64,000 bases of DNA from Planctomycetota bacterium (GTDB lineage: Bacteria; Planctomycetota; Planctomycetia; Gemmatales; Gemmataceae). A program made the position numbers and the translations under genes. The notes under the pieces were generated by a model. That model searched no databases. It was given only the letters and a program-made list of their open reading frames with translations, and was not told where the DNA came from. This document shows positions 17,448-27,702 of this stretch, in pieces. Position 1 is the stretch's first letter. The number at the start of each line of letters is the position of its first letter. The DNA lies in the NCBI GenBank assembly GCA_009920765.1, contig RFZJ01000009.1, positions 1 to 64,000 of the forward strand, read 5' to 3'.

Positions 17448-18785
17448 TCACTTATTTTTTTTCTTGAATCGTTTAAAAGGAATTATAGTTTGCGGAATTT
17501 TTGGACCAAGCAACTTACTAATCGTGTTGGTAAAAATAGCTTCGCTAGGGGCTGCAAATGCTCCGGTTGGCTCATACCCACCTTCCAAAAAAGCCTTGTC
17601 AGTTGGGATATAACCCAATCCTCCATCCCCATAGGAGGCAACACAAACAAACAAATCGGGTCGCATTTCCTGAGCGGCCAATTGGTATTCAACAAAAGCT
17701 TCCCCAGGCAAATTCAATATTGAAGCTACGCCCAGGTCCAAGCAGGATGCGGTAATTGCCTGTTCCCGCCTTTGCAGCCAGGAAAGTTTTAACGCTGCAA
17801 TATTTCGAATGGCTTTTGTTTCTTTTGGATTTGCAACCAACTTCATATTTTCCTCTACTGAAAATTCTTTCTCTTTCCGAATCTCCAGGTTGATCTGTTC
17901 AGTACGCACTTCCATTTTTGTAATCGGGGAAGTGTAGGTGACTTTCCAAGCATCTGTCATACCAAGGTAAATTCTATCCCTTAAGATTGCACGATTTCCC
18001 TTACTGCCATCGTTGTATTTCCCTGCAGTAATATTCCCGGCACAACCAGTAAAGTACATTTGAAAAACCGAAGGGGAATCAGACTGTCTTTTTCTTCGAG
18101 CCAAGCCACAAAAATCCGCACTCACCATGCCATCCCCATAATAACTCATTGGATGCGTGGCATAATAATGTATTGCAACGACTGGTTTTTCGCCCATCCA
18201 AAAGCTCAGGGTTCGCAAAGTGGGATCAATCAGACCTTCTGGAAAATCCTGGATTTCCTTGCTTTTAGCTGCGCTGGTACGCGTGTATTTTACTTTCCCC
18301 TCTGAATCAAGAATCCTGCGATTTGAGGCAACTTGATTCACTCTGCCATAGCCTGTTCCCACTCGATTTATTTTTTTTGTTTTTGAAAGACTTGCCTTCA
18401 ATGCTTCAGCAGTTTTAAAAAGACATTGATCAAAATACTTGAGATCTAAAATAGACGATCCGTTATTGTTTTGAATTATTTTTTCAGCGTTGATATCGGC
18501 AATAGGCGCATTATGCTGGTGAACGGCATGAACATGAACACGCTCGATGGTGGTATGGGCTGCATCCGCAAGCACTTGGCGCCATTTTAAATATGCATCA
18601 TTACGAATTTCACACCAATCCAAAGCACAAAGTACCACCGGTGCACCGCAACCTAAAAGCACAATTCCAACAGCCTCCAATGGATCATCCTGCCCACGAA
18701 CAGGATCAATCCAACCTCCGCAAAGCGGATGGCCCAAGGGTGGTGAGATATCTGCTGTAAATGTTCCTACATGACAATTAAGCAT
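17448..18785 (-). CDS. Neutral/alkaline ceramidase-like protein (N-terminal domain type)
   Basis: 445 residues. The start VGTFTADISPPLGHPLCGG and the motif HVHAVHQHNAP (HQHNAP at 89-94) correspond to the DITPP and HTHSGP elements of the neutral/alkaline non-lysosomal ceramidase N-terminal domain family (PF04734). FTGCAGNITAGKYN matches the next conserved segment. Only the N-terminal catalytic-type domain is present and no signal peptide is visible. Many bacterial members of this shape have no proven ceramidase activity, so the substrate is open. It is divergent from altronate dehydratase across a 196-bp AT-rich gap that probably holds both promoters. Confidence 0.82.
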   Translation of the reverse strand: MLNCHVGTFTADISPPLGHPLCGGWIDPVRGQDDPLEAVGIVLLGCGAPVVLCALDWCEIRNDAYLKWRQVLADAAHTTIERVHVHAVHQHNAPIADINAEKIIQNNNGSSILDLKYFDQCLFKTAEALKASLSKTKKINRVGTGYGRVNQVASNRRILDSEGKVKYTRTSAAKSKEIQDFPEGLIDPTLRTLSFWMGEKPVVAIHYYATHPMSYYGDGMVSADFCGLARRKRQSDSPSVFQMYFTGCAGNITAGKYNDGSKGNRAILRDRIYLGMTDAWKVTYTSPITKMEVRTEQINLEIRKEKEFSVEENMKLVANPKETKAIRNIAALKLSWLQRREQAITASCLDLGVASILNLPGEAFVEYQLAAQEMRPDLFVCVASYGDGGLGYIPTDKAFLEGGYEPTGAFAAPSEAIFTNTISKLLGPKIPQTIIPFKRFKKKNK

Positions 18786-18981
18786 GTATTAAAAATCCTA
18801 ATATTAAATAAATCATCCTTTCATAAGACTAAACTAGGCAACAATATACAACTAAAAAATAAAATGTTTAATACACATCAAGTCTTCACAAAATCAAAAG
18901 GGTTAATCTGAAGTCATCTCAAAATGGTTAAAATCAATAAATTAACATTGAGGCAATATGTTGTTTTAAATGGAGCAAAAG

Positions 18982-20532
18982 ATGGCAAGCAAAATTGAAG
19001 TCCCACCAGCAATTCATTTACGTCCGGAAGATAATGTCGCAATTGCAACCCGCACCCTTGAAGCAGGCGTTTCAATCGATGTGGGTGGGGACCAAATTGC
19101 CCCACCTAAAAGAATAGGTTTAGGTCACAAAATGGCCTTGAAAAGAATTAAAAAAGGCGAAACGGTCATTAAATATGGTCAAATTATTGGATTTGCAACC
19201 ACAGAAATTCATCCTGGTGATCATGTTCATGTCCATAACATTGGTGCGGATAATTTCGCCAGAGACTACGCCTTTTGCGCGGACCTCCCACCCTCACCTG
19301 CTAAACCATCTGAACTAAGGTATTTTATGGGTTTTGACCGGGGCGATGGCCGGTATGGCACTCGTAATTACATTGCAATTATTAGCACGGTCAATTGTGC
19401 TTCCAGTACCAGTAAATACATTTCTGAACGATTTCGTGCTTCGGATTTACTAAAGCAATATCCAAATGTGGACGGGGTTGTGGCGATTACCCACAAGGCA
19501 GGTTGTGCAATGCAATACAACGGCCCCGATCATAACCAACTTGATTTGACACTTGCGGGCTTTGCCAAGCATGCGAATGTTGCAGCCTACATTTTAATTG
19601 GCCTTGGTTGTGAAACAGGCCAGGCTATTCATCTGATAGAAAACCAGAATCTCATCCAATTGAATGGCACTAAAAACAAACCACTGGTACTGAGTATTCA
19701 AGAATGCGGAGGCATCAAGAAAACTGTTGATGCTGGCATTAAAGCAATTGCAGAACTACTTCCTTCGGTAAACCAACATAAGCGTGTAAAACTTTCTGCC
19801 GACAAAATAATTCTTGGAACAAATTGTGGTGGATCGGATGGAAATAGCGGAATCACCGCCAACCCTGCTCTTGGCATCGCTTCTGATTTATTAATCGCAC
19901 AAGGAGGAACCTCGATCATAGGGGAAACCACCGAAATTTACGGCGCAGAGCATTTACTAACGCGAAGAGCAATTTCCAAGGAAGTAGGACAAAAACTCGT
20001 TGACAGAATCAAATGGTGGGAATGGTACACTGGTATTTTTGGTGCTGAAATCAATAACAACCCCTCGCCTGGAAACAAGGATGGTGGACTTACCACCATT
20101 TTCGAAAAATCGCTAGGCGCAATCGCAAAGGGTGGAAGCACCGCCATGGTGGATGTAGTTCGCTACGCAGAGCCCGTAAAAGCCAAGGGTTTTGTTGTAA
20201 TGGATACACCTGGCTATGATCCCGTTAGCATGACAGGAATAGTTGCGGGAGGTGCGAACGTTTTGGTATTCACTACCGGGAGGGGCTCTGTTTTCGGATG
20301 CAAACCTGCTCCTTCAATCAAAGTTGCAACCAATTCGCCCATGTACAACCATATGATTGACGATATGGATATCAACGCCGGCGTAATCCTTGAAGGAACC
20401 CCCGTAGAAGAAGTAGGCAAACAGATATTTGAAGAAATACTCGAAGTTGCAAGTGGAAAGAAAACCAAGAGTGAAATCAACGGAGTTGGAGAAGAAGAAT
20501 TTGCCCCTTGGAGTATTGGGCCAACCCTTTAG
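18982..20532 (+). CDS. Altronate dehydratase-family protein (UxaA-like)
   Basis: About 516 residues, full length for the UxaA/GarD dehydratase family. An N-terminal SAF domain (GLGHKMALKRIKKGE, then GDHVHVHNI) is fused to the large C-terminal domain, which begins around GFDRGDGRYGTRNY. The conserved Cys-containing motifs VNCASST, HKAGCAMQ, LGCETGQ, ILGTNCGGSDG and FTTGRGSVFGCKPAPSIK are all present. It would dehydrate a hexonate or related sugar acid in the cytoplasm. Which acid cannot be read from sequence, and no other uronate genes are nearby. ATG 18982 is preferred over 18970 because GGAG lies six bases before it. Confidence 0.9.
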   Translation: MASKIEVPPAIHLRPEDNVAIATRTLEAGVSIDVGGDQIAPPKRIGLGHKMALKRIKKGETVIKYGQIIGFATTEIHPGDHVHVHNIGADNFARDYAFCADLPPSPAKPSELRYFMGFDRGDGRYGTRNYIAIISTVNCASSTSKYISERFRASDLLKQYPNVDGVVAITHKAGCAMQYNGPDHNQLDLTLAGFAKHANVAAYILIGLGCETGQAIHLIENQNLIQLNGTKNKPLVLSIQECGGIKKTVDAGIKAIAELLPSVNQHKRVKLSADKIILGTNCGGSDGNSGITANPALGIASDLLIAQGGTSIIGETTEIYGAEHLLTRRAISKEVGQKLVDRIKWWEWYTGIFGAEINNNPSPGNKDGGLTTIFEKSLGAIAKGGSTAMVDVVRYAEPVKAKGFVVMDTPGYDPVSMTGIVAGGANVLVFTTGRGSVFGCKPAPSIKVATNSPMYNHMIDDMDINAGVILEGTPVEEVGKQIFEEILEVASGKKTKSEINGVGEEEFAPWSIGPTL

Positions 20533-20545
20533 TTATTTAAAGGGT
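20524..20545. terminator. Hairpin across convergent stop codons
   Basis: ACCCTTTA (20524-20531) pairs perfectly with TAAAGGGT (20538-20545) around a six-base loop. The two arms contain the stop codons of the altronate dehydratase and the rhomboid gene, which converge here with only four bases between them. It could act as a shared terminator. There is no long T tract on either side, so this is moderate. Confidence 0.45.
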
Positions 20546-21439
20546 AAATTTTCTCGGGAACAGTCCAAGAATCAAGCCAATAACCAGTCCGCTAATATGG
20601 CAGATATTGGCTACCGGTCCCATCAGGCCTGTCATGCATAGTACTAGCCAAAAAAGCATGAATTTTACAGTAGAACTTGGGACGAAGATTCCTAGTTCCG
20701 GCTGAAATTCACCTTTCATCCATGCGTACCCCAATAGGCCGTAGATGACACCAGACATTCCACCAAAAATTGGAGCAGGACCGAGGTGAATTCCTTGGTT
20801 AAAACTGATACCACCTAGAAAAAATTGGGCAAGGTTTGAATAGACAGACAAAACTAAAAACAAGAAAAAGAATTTAATCACACCCCGCTGCGATTCAATC
20901 AGACGCCCAAATTCAAATAATAACATGATGTTAAAAAGTAAATGAAGAAAACCAAAATGGAGAAAAACAGGGGTGACTAGGCGCCATGGTTGGGTTGAAA
21001 ACGCCAAGTTTGAAAAAAAGTCGATTCCTTGTCGGTTCAATCCAAAAATCCGAACCATGTGCGTTTTTTTTTCATCATCTAAAAGCATAGGCACACTTAC
21101 TGCAAGAATACATATCGCAAGTAAAAAAGTTATTCTGGGAAATTGCACAACCTGATCCGAAAACACCACTTTGTATTCGGGGGTGGCGTTATCTTCCTTT
21201 TCTTGCTTGATTCGTTGATTCTTGGCTATTAACACCGCATCGGCGTATACCCTACTTTGAGGATTTTCAAGATATTGAAGCAATTCCTGCTTACCAGTAA
21301 GCTGTTTATCCTCATCAAAAACCCAAACATTATAGCCGGCTTTATGCCTATCCATACGAACCAGAGTACCTTGGGTATAAAGGTAGTCTTCAAACTTCCT
21401 TGGATCTACAGGGTCAGGAATAAAACCAATTTGCCTCAT
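20537..21439 (-). CDS. Rhomboid-family intramembrane serine protease
   Basis: 300 residues. An N-terminal cytosolic part of about 100 residues, with a GYNVWVFDEDK motif, resembles the extra domain in front of GlpG-type rhomboids. The membrane domain shows HLLFNIMLLFEFGRLIE (oxyanion-side Asn), the catalytic serine motif GGMSGVIYG and the catalytic His in ANICHISGLVIGLILG. About six to seven helices are expected. It cleaves transmembrane helices of client proteins. The client is unknown. It converges with the upstream plus-strand gene. Confidence 0.93.
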   Translation of the reverse strand: MRQIGFIPDPVDPRKFEDYLYTQGTLVRMDRHKAGYNVWVFDEDKQLTGKQELLQYLENPQSRVYADAVLIAKNQRIKQEKEDNATPEYKVVFSDQVVQFPRITFLLAICILAVSVPMLLDDEKKTHMVRIFGLNRQGIDFFSNLAFSTQPWRLVTPVFLHFGFLHLLFNIMLLFEFGRLIESQRGVIKFFFLFLVLSVYSNLAQFFLGGISFNQGIHLGPAPIFGGMSGVIYGLLGYAWMKGEFQPELGIFVPSSTVKFMLFWLVLCMTGLMGPVANICHISGLVIGLILGLFPRKFTL

Positions 21440-21576
21440 AAAATCATTTCTTTCATTTGCAGGTGCAATTAAACTTTCCTAATGGTAATGGAATTTGTCC
21501 ACCAGTCCATATTTATCATAAGGTAGGCTCAATAATTGTGGCCCCAATATCATTTAAAAAAGGAATTAGTTAAAGC

Positions 21577-22257
21577 GTGGAAAACATCAAGGAACTTAAA
21601 GCACGATCACAAAGGTTGGTAGCAAGGCTTACGGAACTTTATCCTGATTCCCACTGTGCCCTTTGTTACCAATCTCCTTTGCAACTTTTAATTGCAACCA
21701 TACTTTCAGCACAATGCACCGATGCTAGGGTTAATATGGTAACTCCTAAACTTTTCGAACGCTATCCTACCTCTTTTAGCTTGGCAGAAGCAAAACCTAA
21801 TGAACTCGAATCCATTATAAGGTCTACAGGTTTCTATAAAAATAAAGCCAAAAATATCATAGCTTGTTGCAAGGCATTGGTTAAAGACCATAAAGGGGAA
21901 GTACCAAAAACAATGGAAGAATTGGTGGTACTTTCAGGCGTGGGCCGAAAAACTGCAAATGTTGTATTGGGAAATGCATTTGGCATACCGGGCCTGCCCG
22001 TCGATACCCATGTAGGCAGATTAAGCTTTAGGTTGGGTCTATCAAAATCTAAAGACCCGGTAAAAATCGAATTGGATTTGCACAAATTGGTGAAGAAAGA
22101 AGATTGGACATTATTAGGACACCGGATAATAGAACACGGCAGAAAGATTTGTGCCAGTAGAAAACCCAAGTGTGCAGATTGCGCACTAATTGATCTTTGC
22201 CCACAAAAAGGCATTACTAAAACCAAAACAACAACTAAAGGAAAAAAGAAATCATGA
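21577..22257 (+). CDS. nth: Endonuclease III (DNA glycosylase/AP lyase)
   Basis: 226 residues. The helix-hairpin-helix LSGVGRKTAN holds the catalytic Lys (K125). VDTHV holds the catalytic Asp (D143). The [4Fe-4S] cluster ligands are C192, C199, C202 and C208 in the classical C-x6-C-x2-C-x5-C spacing. The enzyme removes oxidised pyrimidines and nicks the abasic site. It starts with GTG. A Lys/Thr-rich tail follows the cluster. Its last bases overlap the peptidase T start (ATGA), so the two are translationally coupled. Confidence 0.97.
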   Translation: MENIKELKARSQRLVARLTELYPDSHCALCYQSPLQLLIATILSAQCTDARVNMVTPKLFERYPTSFSLAEAKPNELESIIRSTGFYKNKAKNIIACCKALVKDHKGEVPKTMEELVVLSGVGRKTANVVLGNAFGIPGLPVDTHVGRLSFRLGLSKSKDPVKIELDLHKLVKKEDWTLLGHRIIEHGRKICASRKPKCADCALIDLCPQKGITKTKTTTKGKKKS

Positions 22258-23489
22258 ACCACAACAGCCTTCTCAAACGATTTTGCGACTATGTGAAAAT
22301 TGACACACAGGCAGATGAAAACTCCAAAACTTATCCCAGTACCAAGGGGCAATTAGAATTAGGTAAAACGCTGGTAAAAGAACTTCATGAGATCGGAATC
22401 AAAGATGCCTACCAAACCCAGTATGGATTGGTATTTGGCACAATTCCAAGCAATGCTGATAGATCAATCCCAACCATTGCATGGGTTGCCCATATGGACA
22501 CATCGCCTGAAACCACAGGCAAAAATGTCACCCCCATAATTCATGAAAATTACGATGGCAAGGATATCATCCTTCCAAACGATAAAACCAAAATTATTTA
22601 TACCAGTGAAAACCATGACCTTCCCCCCCTTAAAGGAAAAACCATCATCACCACGGATGGAACCACGCTTTTAGGTGCAGATAATAAAGCAGGTGTTGCT
22701 GTTATCATGCAAGCTGCCCAGGAGTTAATCAAAAACAACAGCATTATTCATGGCGACATACGAATCTGCTTTACTTGCGATGAAGAGATAGGCAAAGGTG
22801 TCAACCATCTTGACCTTAAAGAATTAGGTGCGATTGCTGCTTACACATTGGATGGTAGTGGCCAGGGCGAAATTGATGGCGAAACATTTTCTGCCGATCT
22901 GGCAACTGTCACCATTCATGGTAGAAACATCCATCCCTCCATTGCCAAAAACCGCATGACCAATGCCATCCGTCTTGCTGCAATTTTTATCGAGAGGCTG
23001 CCTACAAAAAAACTAGCCCCCGAAACAACTGAGGGTATGGAAGGGTTTCTTCACCCTTACATTATTTCAGGTGGTGTTGCAGAGGTTTCGATCAAAATTC
23101 TTTTGCGCGACTTTAATTCCAAGAAACTCCGCGAGTATGAAGCCTTACTCGCCCAGATTGCTTCTCAAATTCAGATTGAATACCCCGAATCAAAGTTCGA
23201 TATTCTTGTTACTAAGCAATACCGTAATATGGCAGAAGGAATGGGAAAAGAGCCCAGAGCGATACCTTTTGCAGTAGAAGCCATGAAACTCGCTGGTTTG
23301 CAACCAAAGGTAACCTCTGTCAGGGGTGGCACTGACGGGTCGAGAATGACAGAAATAGGTCTGCCCACACCCAACTTATCTACTGGCGAACACAACCCGC
23401 ATTCCCCCTTAGAGTGGACTTGCCTCGAAGAAATGGAAAAAGCTGTTGAAGTTCTTTTACATCTGGCGCAAATATGGGCCAAATCATAA
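22254..23489 (+). CDS. pepT: Peptidase T (tripeptide aminopeptidase)
   Basis: 411 residues, the standard length for this M20-family zinc tripeptidase. The first zinc ligands are in WVAHMDTSPET (H80, D82). GTTLLGADNKAGVAV supplies the bridging Asp, and FTCDEEIGKGV the catalytic Glu pair. YTLDGSGQGEIDGETF and RGGTDGSRMTEIGLPTPNL complete the PepT signature. It releases the N-terminal residue from tripeptides in the cytoplasm. It overlaps nth by four bases, an unusual operon partner with no obvious functional link. Confidence 0.96.
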   Translation: MNHNSLLKRFCDYVKIDTQADENSKTYPSTKGQLELGKTLVKELHEIGIKDAYQTQYGLVFGTIPSNADRSIPTIAWVAHMDTSPETTGKNVTPIIHENYDGKDIILPNDKTKIIYTSENHDLPPLKGKTIITTDGTTLLGADNKAGVAVIMQAAQELIKNNSIIHGDIRICFTCDEEIGKGVNHLDLKELGAIAAYTLDGSGQGEIDGETFSADLATVTIHGRNIHPSIAKNRMTNAIRLAAIFIERLPTKKLAPETTEGMEGFLHPYIISGGVAEVSIKILLRDFNSKKLREYEALLAQIASQIQIEYPESKFDILVTKQYRNMAEGMGKEPRAIPFAVEAMKLAGLQPKVTSVRGGTDGSRMTEIGLPTPNLSTGEHNPHSPLEWTCLEEMEKAVEVLLHLAQIWAKS

Positions 23490-23503
23490 ATAGAGGTCTC
23501 CAA

Positions 23504-24349
23504 CTATTTATTAGGATTCAAGACCTTGGCGCTTTTATCCTTTGAATCATGTAGCCATGCAACATCACTTGAATCATCAGCAAAACGCTTGATTCCTATT
23601 TCTTTTATCTTTGCATCTGAAACCACATGCAATGGCGTATAGGACGGATGGTGGGATTCCCTTGCGGGATTGTTTCTCGCAGCATTATAGCAGCAAATCA
23701 TCGACCACCTTGGGTTATCTGAATTATTCTGATCCGATCGATGCAGCAAATTAGGGTGGAAAAATATCGCATCCCCTGGCTCCATCACACAATAAACCAA
23801 GGGCATTCTTTTCAAGATTTCATTGACTCTTTCCATATCGGCTCCAGCCTGATCGCCAGATAAAACATGATTTATACGCCCACAATGATGTGAGCCTGCA
23901 ATAACCTGTAAACAACCGTTTTCTCGGGTAGCTGGATCAACTGCAATACTTACACTTGTAAGCAGGGGGCGAAGAACATGATTTTGATACCAATAGCCAT
24001 AATCTTGATGCCAAGCCCAAGCACCACCAATTTTCGCATCCTTCATAATCATTTTGGAATGATAATGATAAGCCTCGCCCTCAAGAATTTTTTCAACCGA
24101 ACGAACCATGCGCTCGCATCTGGCAAACATGCCATAAATACCATCACCAGGGTGATTCCAAAGAGAAAGTTTAACTGTACCACCTTCGCCATCCCGTCTT
24201 CCAAACGAATGCTTATCGAGTTCATGATCTTCTCTTGCAGACTTGCTTAAAAGTTCAATTTCTTGGGGATCAAAAAAAGATTTTGCAATAACAAAACCAT
24301 CTTCATGATATCGAGCGATATCAAGATCACTTAGCAATTTTTTGGTCAT
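23504..24349 (-). CDS. Phytanoyl-CoA dioxygenase (PhyH) family protein
   Basis: 281 residues. The Fe(II) ligands are H114 and D116 in WAWHQDYGYWY, with the distal His H203 in FHPNLLHRSDQN. R214 is positioned to bind 2-oxoglutarate. This is an Fe(II)/2-oxoglutarate-dependent oxygenase. Planctomycetes carry many members and most substrates are unknown. The frame is open to ATG 24361, but ATG 24349 lies exactly five bases after GGAGG, so the shorter start is chosen. It stands alone, converging with pepT. Confidence 0.9.
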   Translation of the reverse strand: MTKKLLSDLDIARYHEDGFVIAKSFFDPQEIELLSKSAREDHELDKHSFGRRDGEGGTVKLSLWNHPGDGIYGMFARCERMVRSVEKILEGEAYHYHSKMIMKDAKIGGAWAWHQDYGYWYQNHVLRPLLTSVSIAVDPATRENGCLQVIAGSHHCGRINHVLSGDQAGADMERVNEILKRMPLVYCVMEPGDAIFFHPNLLHRSDQNNSDNPRWSMICCYNAARNNPARESHHPSYTPLHVVSDAKIKEIGIKRFADDSSDVAWLHDSKDKSAKVLNPNK

Positions 24350-24417
24350 CAAATCCTCCATATATAATTCATCGCTTTATGCTAATCGATGAGTTGATGG
24401 AAGCAACTTTTAAGTGA

Positions 24418-26118
24418 TCAACCCAGAATGGTTTTTCTTCTAGAGAGGTAATCCCAAATAACATAACGATCAAGATCTTTGCCTGCGACAAAAATCACCC
24501 TACCCTTGGAACTTTGAGCCATCTTATATGCAAACTGAACATCTTCCGAGGATTGATTCCAGGATGACATCAAAAAAACATTAACAGTGATGCCCTCTCG
24601 TGCGCAAAGCATTGCTTCCTTCAAGGTTGCAGCTTCAGTCCTAGGGTCGGGAGGATAAAAAAGATAAAGGTCTTTACCTTCAAAATGTGCAGTTGGTAAT
24701 CCATCTGTAACAATCATAATCTGCTTGTTGCAAGTATCGGAATTGGCCAATAGATTGCGAGCCTGTTGCAACCCATGCTGAATATTGGTGAAGTGGGGCG
24801 GGATATCCATTTCTGTAATATCGGGATCAGACATATCCGCCTTAAGCCTGACCACTGGATCAAAGACAGTCACAGGCTTGGGCATCAATGATACTATTTC
24901 AGAACTACTGCGAACCTTTGCAAATGTATACATCTCTACAAAATACAACCTATCCCCAGGATATTCCGAACGAATCAAGCCATCCAATGCCAAACCCATA
25001 CGCTTCACATTCACATACTGACCATCATACCTCATCGATCCCGACATATCGAGCAATACAACCGTGGCACACTTGGGATTGTTTTTTGTTTTGTTAACCA
25101 CCAAATCCCCGGCATGAAGATAGTCAGGCATCTTTCCACCAGACCTAACCAGCATATTTACAATTGAAGATTGAATATCAAGGTTGGCAAGGGAATCCCC
25201 AAATTCAAAAAGTTTGGTCTTCTGGGTTTCAACCGCTCCTTCACCTGAAACCCCAAGCATATGTCGGCCTGAACGAGAAGCTTTAAGCTGGTCAAAAATT
25301 CTTCCTAGAAGTTTAGACTGGAATATTTTATAGGCCTTAGGTGTCAGCTTGAGATTTTTTCCATCTGAATCAATACCCTGATTTTCTTGGATGGCCTTGA
25401 TCATTTCCTGAATTTGCCTTTGCAATGCATTCAATTGATCCATGTCGCCTGAATCTAAAAACTCAGAAAGTTCATCCATATTAATGACGCCAATCTGGGC
25501 GTTTTCCATCGCATCTTTCAATTGTTTTAAAAGCTCATCAATTTTCTCGAGCTCGGCTTTTACTTCCAACCCTTTTGGAACAGAGAGTGATTGCGAGCCT
25601 GTGAATTCATATTTGGATGCAAGCTCATCAATTTGATATTTACTGGCCAGAGTTTCAAACACCCCAAGTAACTGGTTTCCAAAAGGAGATTTCTCCCCGC
25701 CGGCTTTGTACCAAAGGTCTTCGATTTGATTCAATTGTTCCGATTTGGTCGCCTTCTTAAATTCATCAGCAATACTTTTGGGAGGTTTTAAGTTTCGGTA
25801 AGAATCCTCATAATCTTTCTTCGCTTCCTTGATGACCGAATCAGTTTCAAAAGTTTCGAGTATTTTTCTTTTCCTAGCTTCAAGAACCTCGATCAGCCGC
25901 TCCATGGTGGGTCCAAATCCCTGGATTTGTCTGGGATCAATTTGAACAGCACGGGCAAGTTGTTCTTCAGTTAATCGCCGCAATGAACCATAATGCATCA
26001 TGTGTTCAAAAGCAGGGGAAACAAGGTCAGGAGCATCCGAACTTGGGTTCGGAAAACTAATTGGATCATACTTTTGATAGGTATGAACTATGCCGCCAAA
26101 CTTAGGTTCAGATGCCAT
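24418..26118 (-). CDS. VWA-domain protein, partner of the adjacent AAA+ ATPase
   Basis: 566 residues with no signal peptide or membrane segment. The first 300 residues are helical and charged, with an EKIDELLKQLKDAMENA coiled-coil-like stretch. The VWA domain starts near residue 350 with an intact MIDAS DMSGSMR at 357-363 and a later MIVTDGLPTA strand. The arrangement recalls the D subunit of magnesium chelatase and other AAA+/VWA pairs such as RavA-ViaA and CbbQ-CbbO. It begins 14 bp after the ATPase gene with a strong GAGGTGG ribosome-binding site. Function unknown; no chlorophyll genes are present. Confidence 0.87.
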   Translation of the reverse strand: MASEPKFGGIVHTYQKYDPISFPNPSSDAPDLVSPAFEHMMHYGSLRRLTEEQLARAVQIDPRQIQGFGPTMERLIEVLEARKRKILETFETDSVIKEAKKDYEDSYRNLKPPKSIADEFKKATKSEQLNQIEDLWYKAGGEKSPFGNQLLGVFETLASKYQIDELASKYEFTGSQSLSVPKGLEVKAELEKIDELLKQLKDAMENAQIGVINMDELSEFLDSGDMDQLNALQRQIQEMIKAIQENQGIDSDGKNLKLTPKAYKIFQSKLLGRIFDQLKASRSGRHMLGVSGEGAVETQKTKLFEFGDSLANLDIQSSIVNMLVRSGGKMPDYLHAGDLVVNKTKNNPKCATVVLLDMSGSMRYDGQYVNVKRMGLALDGLIRSEYPGDRLYFVEMYTFAKVRSSSEIVSLMPKPVTVFDPVVRLKADMSDPDITEMDIPPHFTNIQHGLQQARNLLANSDTCNKQIMIVTDGLPTAHFEGKDLYLFYPPDPRTEAATLKEAMLCAREGITVNVFLMSSWNQSSEDVQFAYKMAQSSKGRVIFVAGKDLDRYVIWDYLSRRKTILG

Positions 26119-26132
26119 TTATGCCACCTCTT

Positions 26133-27551
26133 TTAGCGTAGTTCATAGCTGATTCGACCGTGCTTTGAAGAACGAGAAATTTTGTCCGATGCATGTAAAC
26201 CTGCCAACACAAATTCAATGCACGAGGCACGCACTGCATCATTTTCACTGGGATTTACTTCAAAGGTTTTTTCCCAGGCCTTGGGGATCACTTTGATTCT
26301 TTCCGCATAGTGGGATGATGGAAGCATATCACCTACTTCAATTTTAACACCTTTACCAAATACTTGTGCTATCTCGTCCAAACCACCCGCATCTACATAC
26401 TCTTGAAAAACGATTTTTACTGCATCAGCAATTAAAGAATCAAGAATTTGTTTTTCAGACATTTGATGACTTCCCATCAAATCCAACTCTAATTTCCCCA
26501 ATGACGATGAGGCAAGATGGGAAAGATCACTAATTCTGGGGACTGCAGATTCTTCCTGAAGGCATACCCCCCTACGTCTGGCGCTTGCAATCATGGTTTT
26601 ATAATTGGCAATGGAAAATCTTGCACTAACTCCAGATTGTTGATCAATAAATTTGGATTTTCGTGCCGACCTGCTTATTTGTTCAACAATCTCTTTCATA
26701 AATCTTGGAACAGCTACAGGAAACTCCTTGTCCTCAACGTTACCGGCTTCCTGCTCCATGATTTCAATGCCAACATCCCTATCAAGGGGATAATGGGTCT
26801 GAATCAAAGAACCTATGCGGTCCTTTAGTTGGGGGATGACTTTGCCACTGCGGTTATAGGTGGAAGGATTAGCAGAAAAAAGAACAAAAATATCGAGGTC
26901 AAATTTGACAGGGTAACCGCGAATCTGTACATCCCTTTCCTCCAAAACATTAAACAACCCAACCTGCACCAACTCGTCCAACTCTGGAATTTCATTCATT
27001 GCAAAAATACCTCGATGCATTCTAGGGATTAACCCAAAATGCAACGCATCTTCATTTGCCATGCTTACACCAGAAACCAACTTGCCAGGATCAATTTCAC
27101 CAATGATATCAGCAAACTTTGTACCCGGTGCCAATCTTTCTGCATAACGATCTTCCCGCTTCCACCAACCGATAGGCACCTGGTCGTCAGGATGTTGCGC
27201 AAGAAAATTTTTACCCACCGTGGTAATGGGGTGGTAAGGATCTTCGTGAACAGGGATTGAAGGATGATCAATAAAGGGAATGAATTCATCAAGAAACTGA
27301 ATCAAAGCACGCATGATCCTACTTTTAGCTTGCCCCTTTTCACCCAGGAAAAGAATATCATGGCTTGCAAGAAGGGCGATTTGCAAAGAAGGTAAAACAG
27401 TATTTTCGTAGCCAATAATTCCTGAAAACAAAGGTTCATTATTCTTAAGCGCCTTGAGAAGATTAGACCTTATTTCTTCCTTTACCGGCTTCGATTTCCA
27501 ACCAGAAGCTTTAAGCTGTTTTAAATTGCTGGGAAGTTCTGAAATATTCAT
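26133..27551 (-). CDS. Magnesium-chelatase-like AAA+ ATPase
   Basis: 472 residues. Walker A is GEKGQAKS at 70-77, preceded by HDILFL. The Walker B region is [12 protein letters not shown] around 181-192, with Asn-Glu in place of Asp-Glu. It continues with [19 protein letters not shown], as in ChlI/BchI-like and MoxR-related ATPases, and LFSANP forms sensor 1. It is most likely the motor that acts with the VWA protein encoded directly downstream. The gene is divergent from the 1129-residue membrane protein across about 150 bp. Confidence 0.87.
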   Translation of the reverse strand: MNISELPSNLKQLKASGWKSKPVKEEIRSNLLKALKNNEPLFSGIIGYENTVLPSLQIALLASHDILFLGEKGQAKSRIMRALIQFLDEFIPFIDHPSIPVHEDPYHPITTVGKNFLAQHPDDQVPIGWWKREDRYAERLAPGTKFADIIGEIDPGKLVSGVSMANEDALHFGLIPRMHRGIFAMNEIPELDELVQVGLFNVLEERDVQIRGYPVKFDLDIFVLFSANPSTYNRSGKVIPQLKDRIGSLIQTHYPLDRDVGIEIMEQEAGNVEDKEFPVAVPRFMKEIVEQISRSARKSKFIDQQSGVSARFSIANYKTMIASARRRGVCLQEESAVPRISDLSHLASSSLGKLELDLMGSHQMSEKQILDSLIADAVKIVFQEYVDAGGLDEIAQVFGKGVKIEVGDMLPSSHYAERIKVIPKAWEKTFEVNPSENDAVRASCIEFVLAGLHASDKISRSSKHGRISYELR

Positions 27552-27702
27552 AATAGACCTGTAATTTTAGAGAATAATCCTTAAACCCAACCTTATTGTA
27601 ATTTAGAAATGAATTTTAAAACAAATATTCAAAAGAATTCTCGAAAATCGTTCAAATTCCTGTTCTTATATTGGAATATATGATTCTAAATTGTAGAAAG
27701 CC

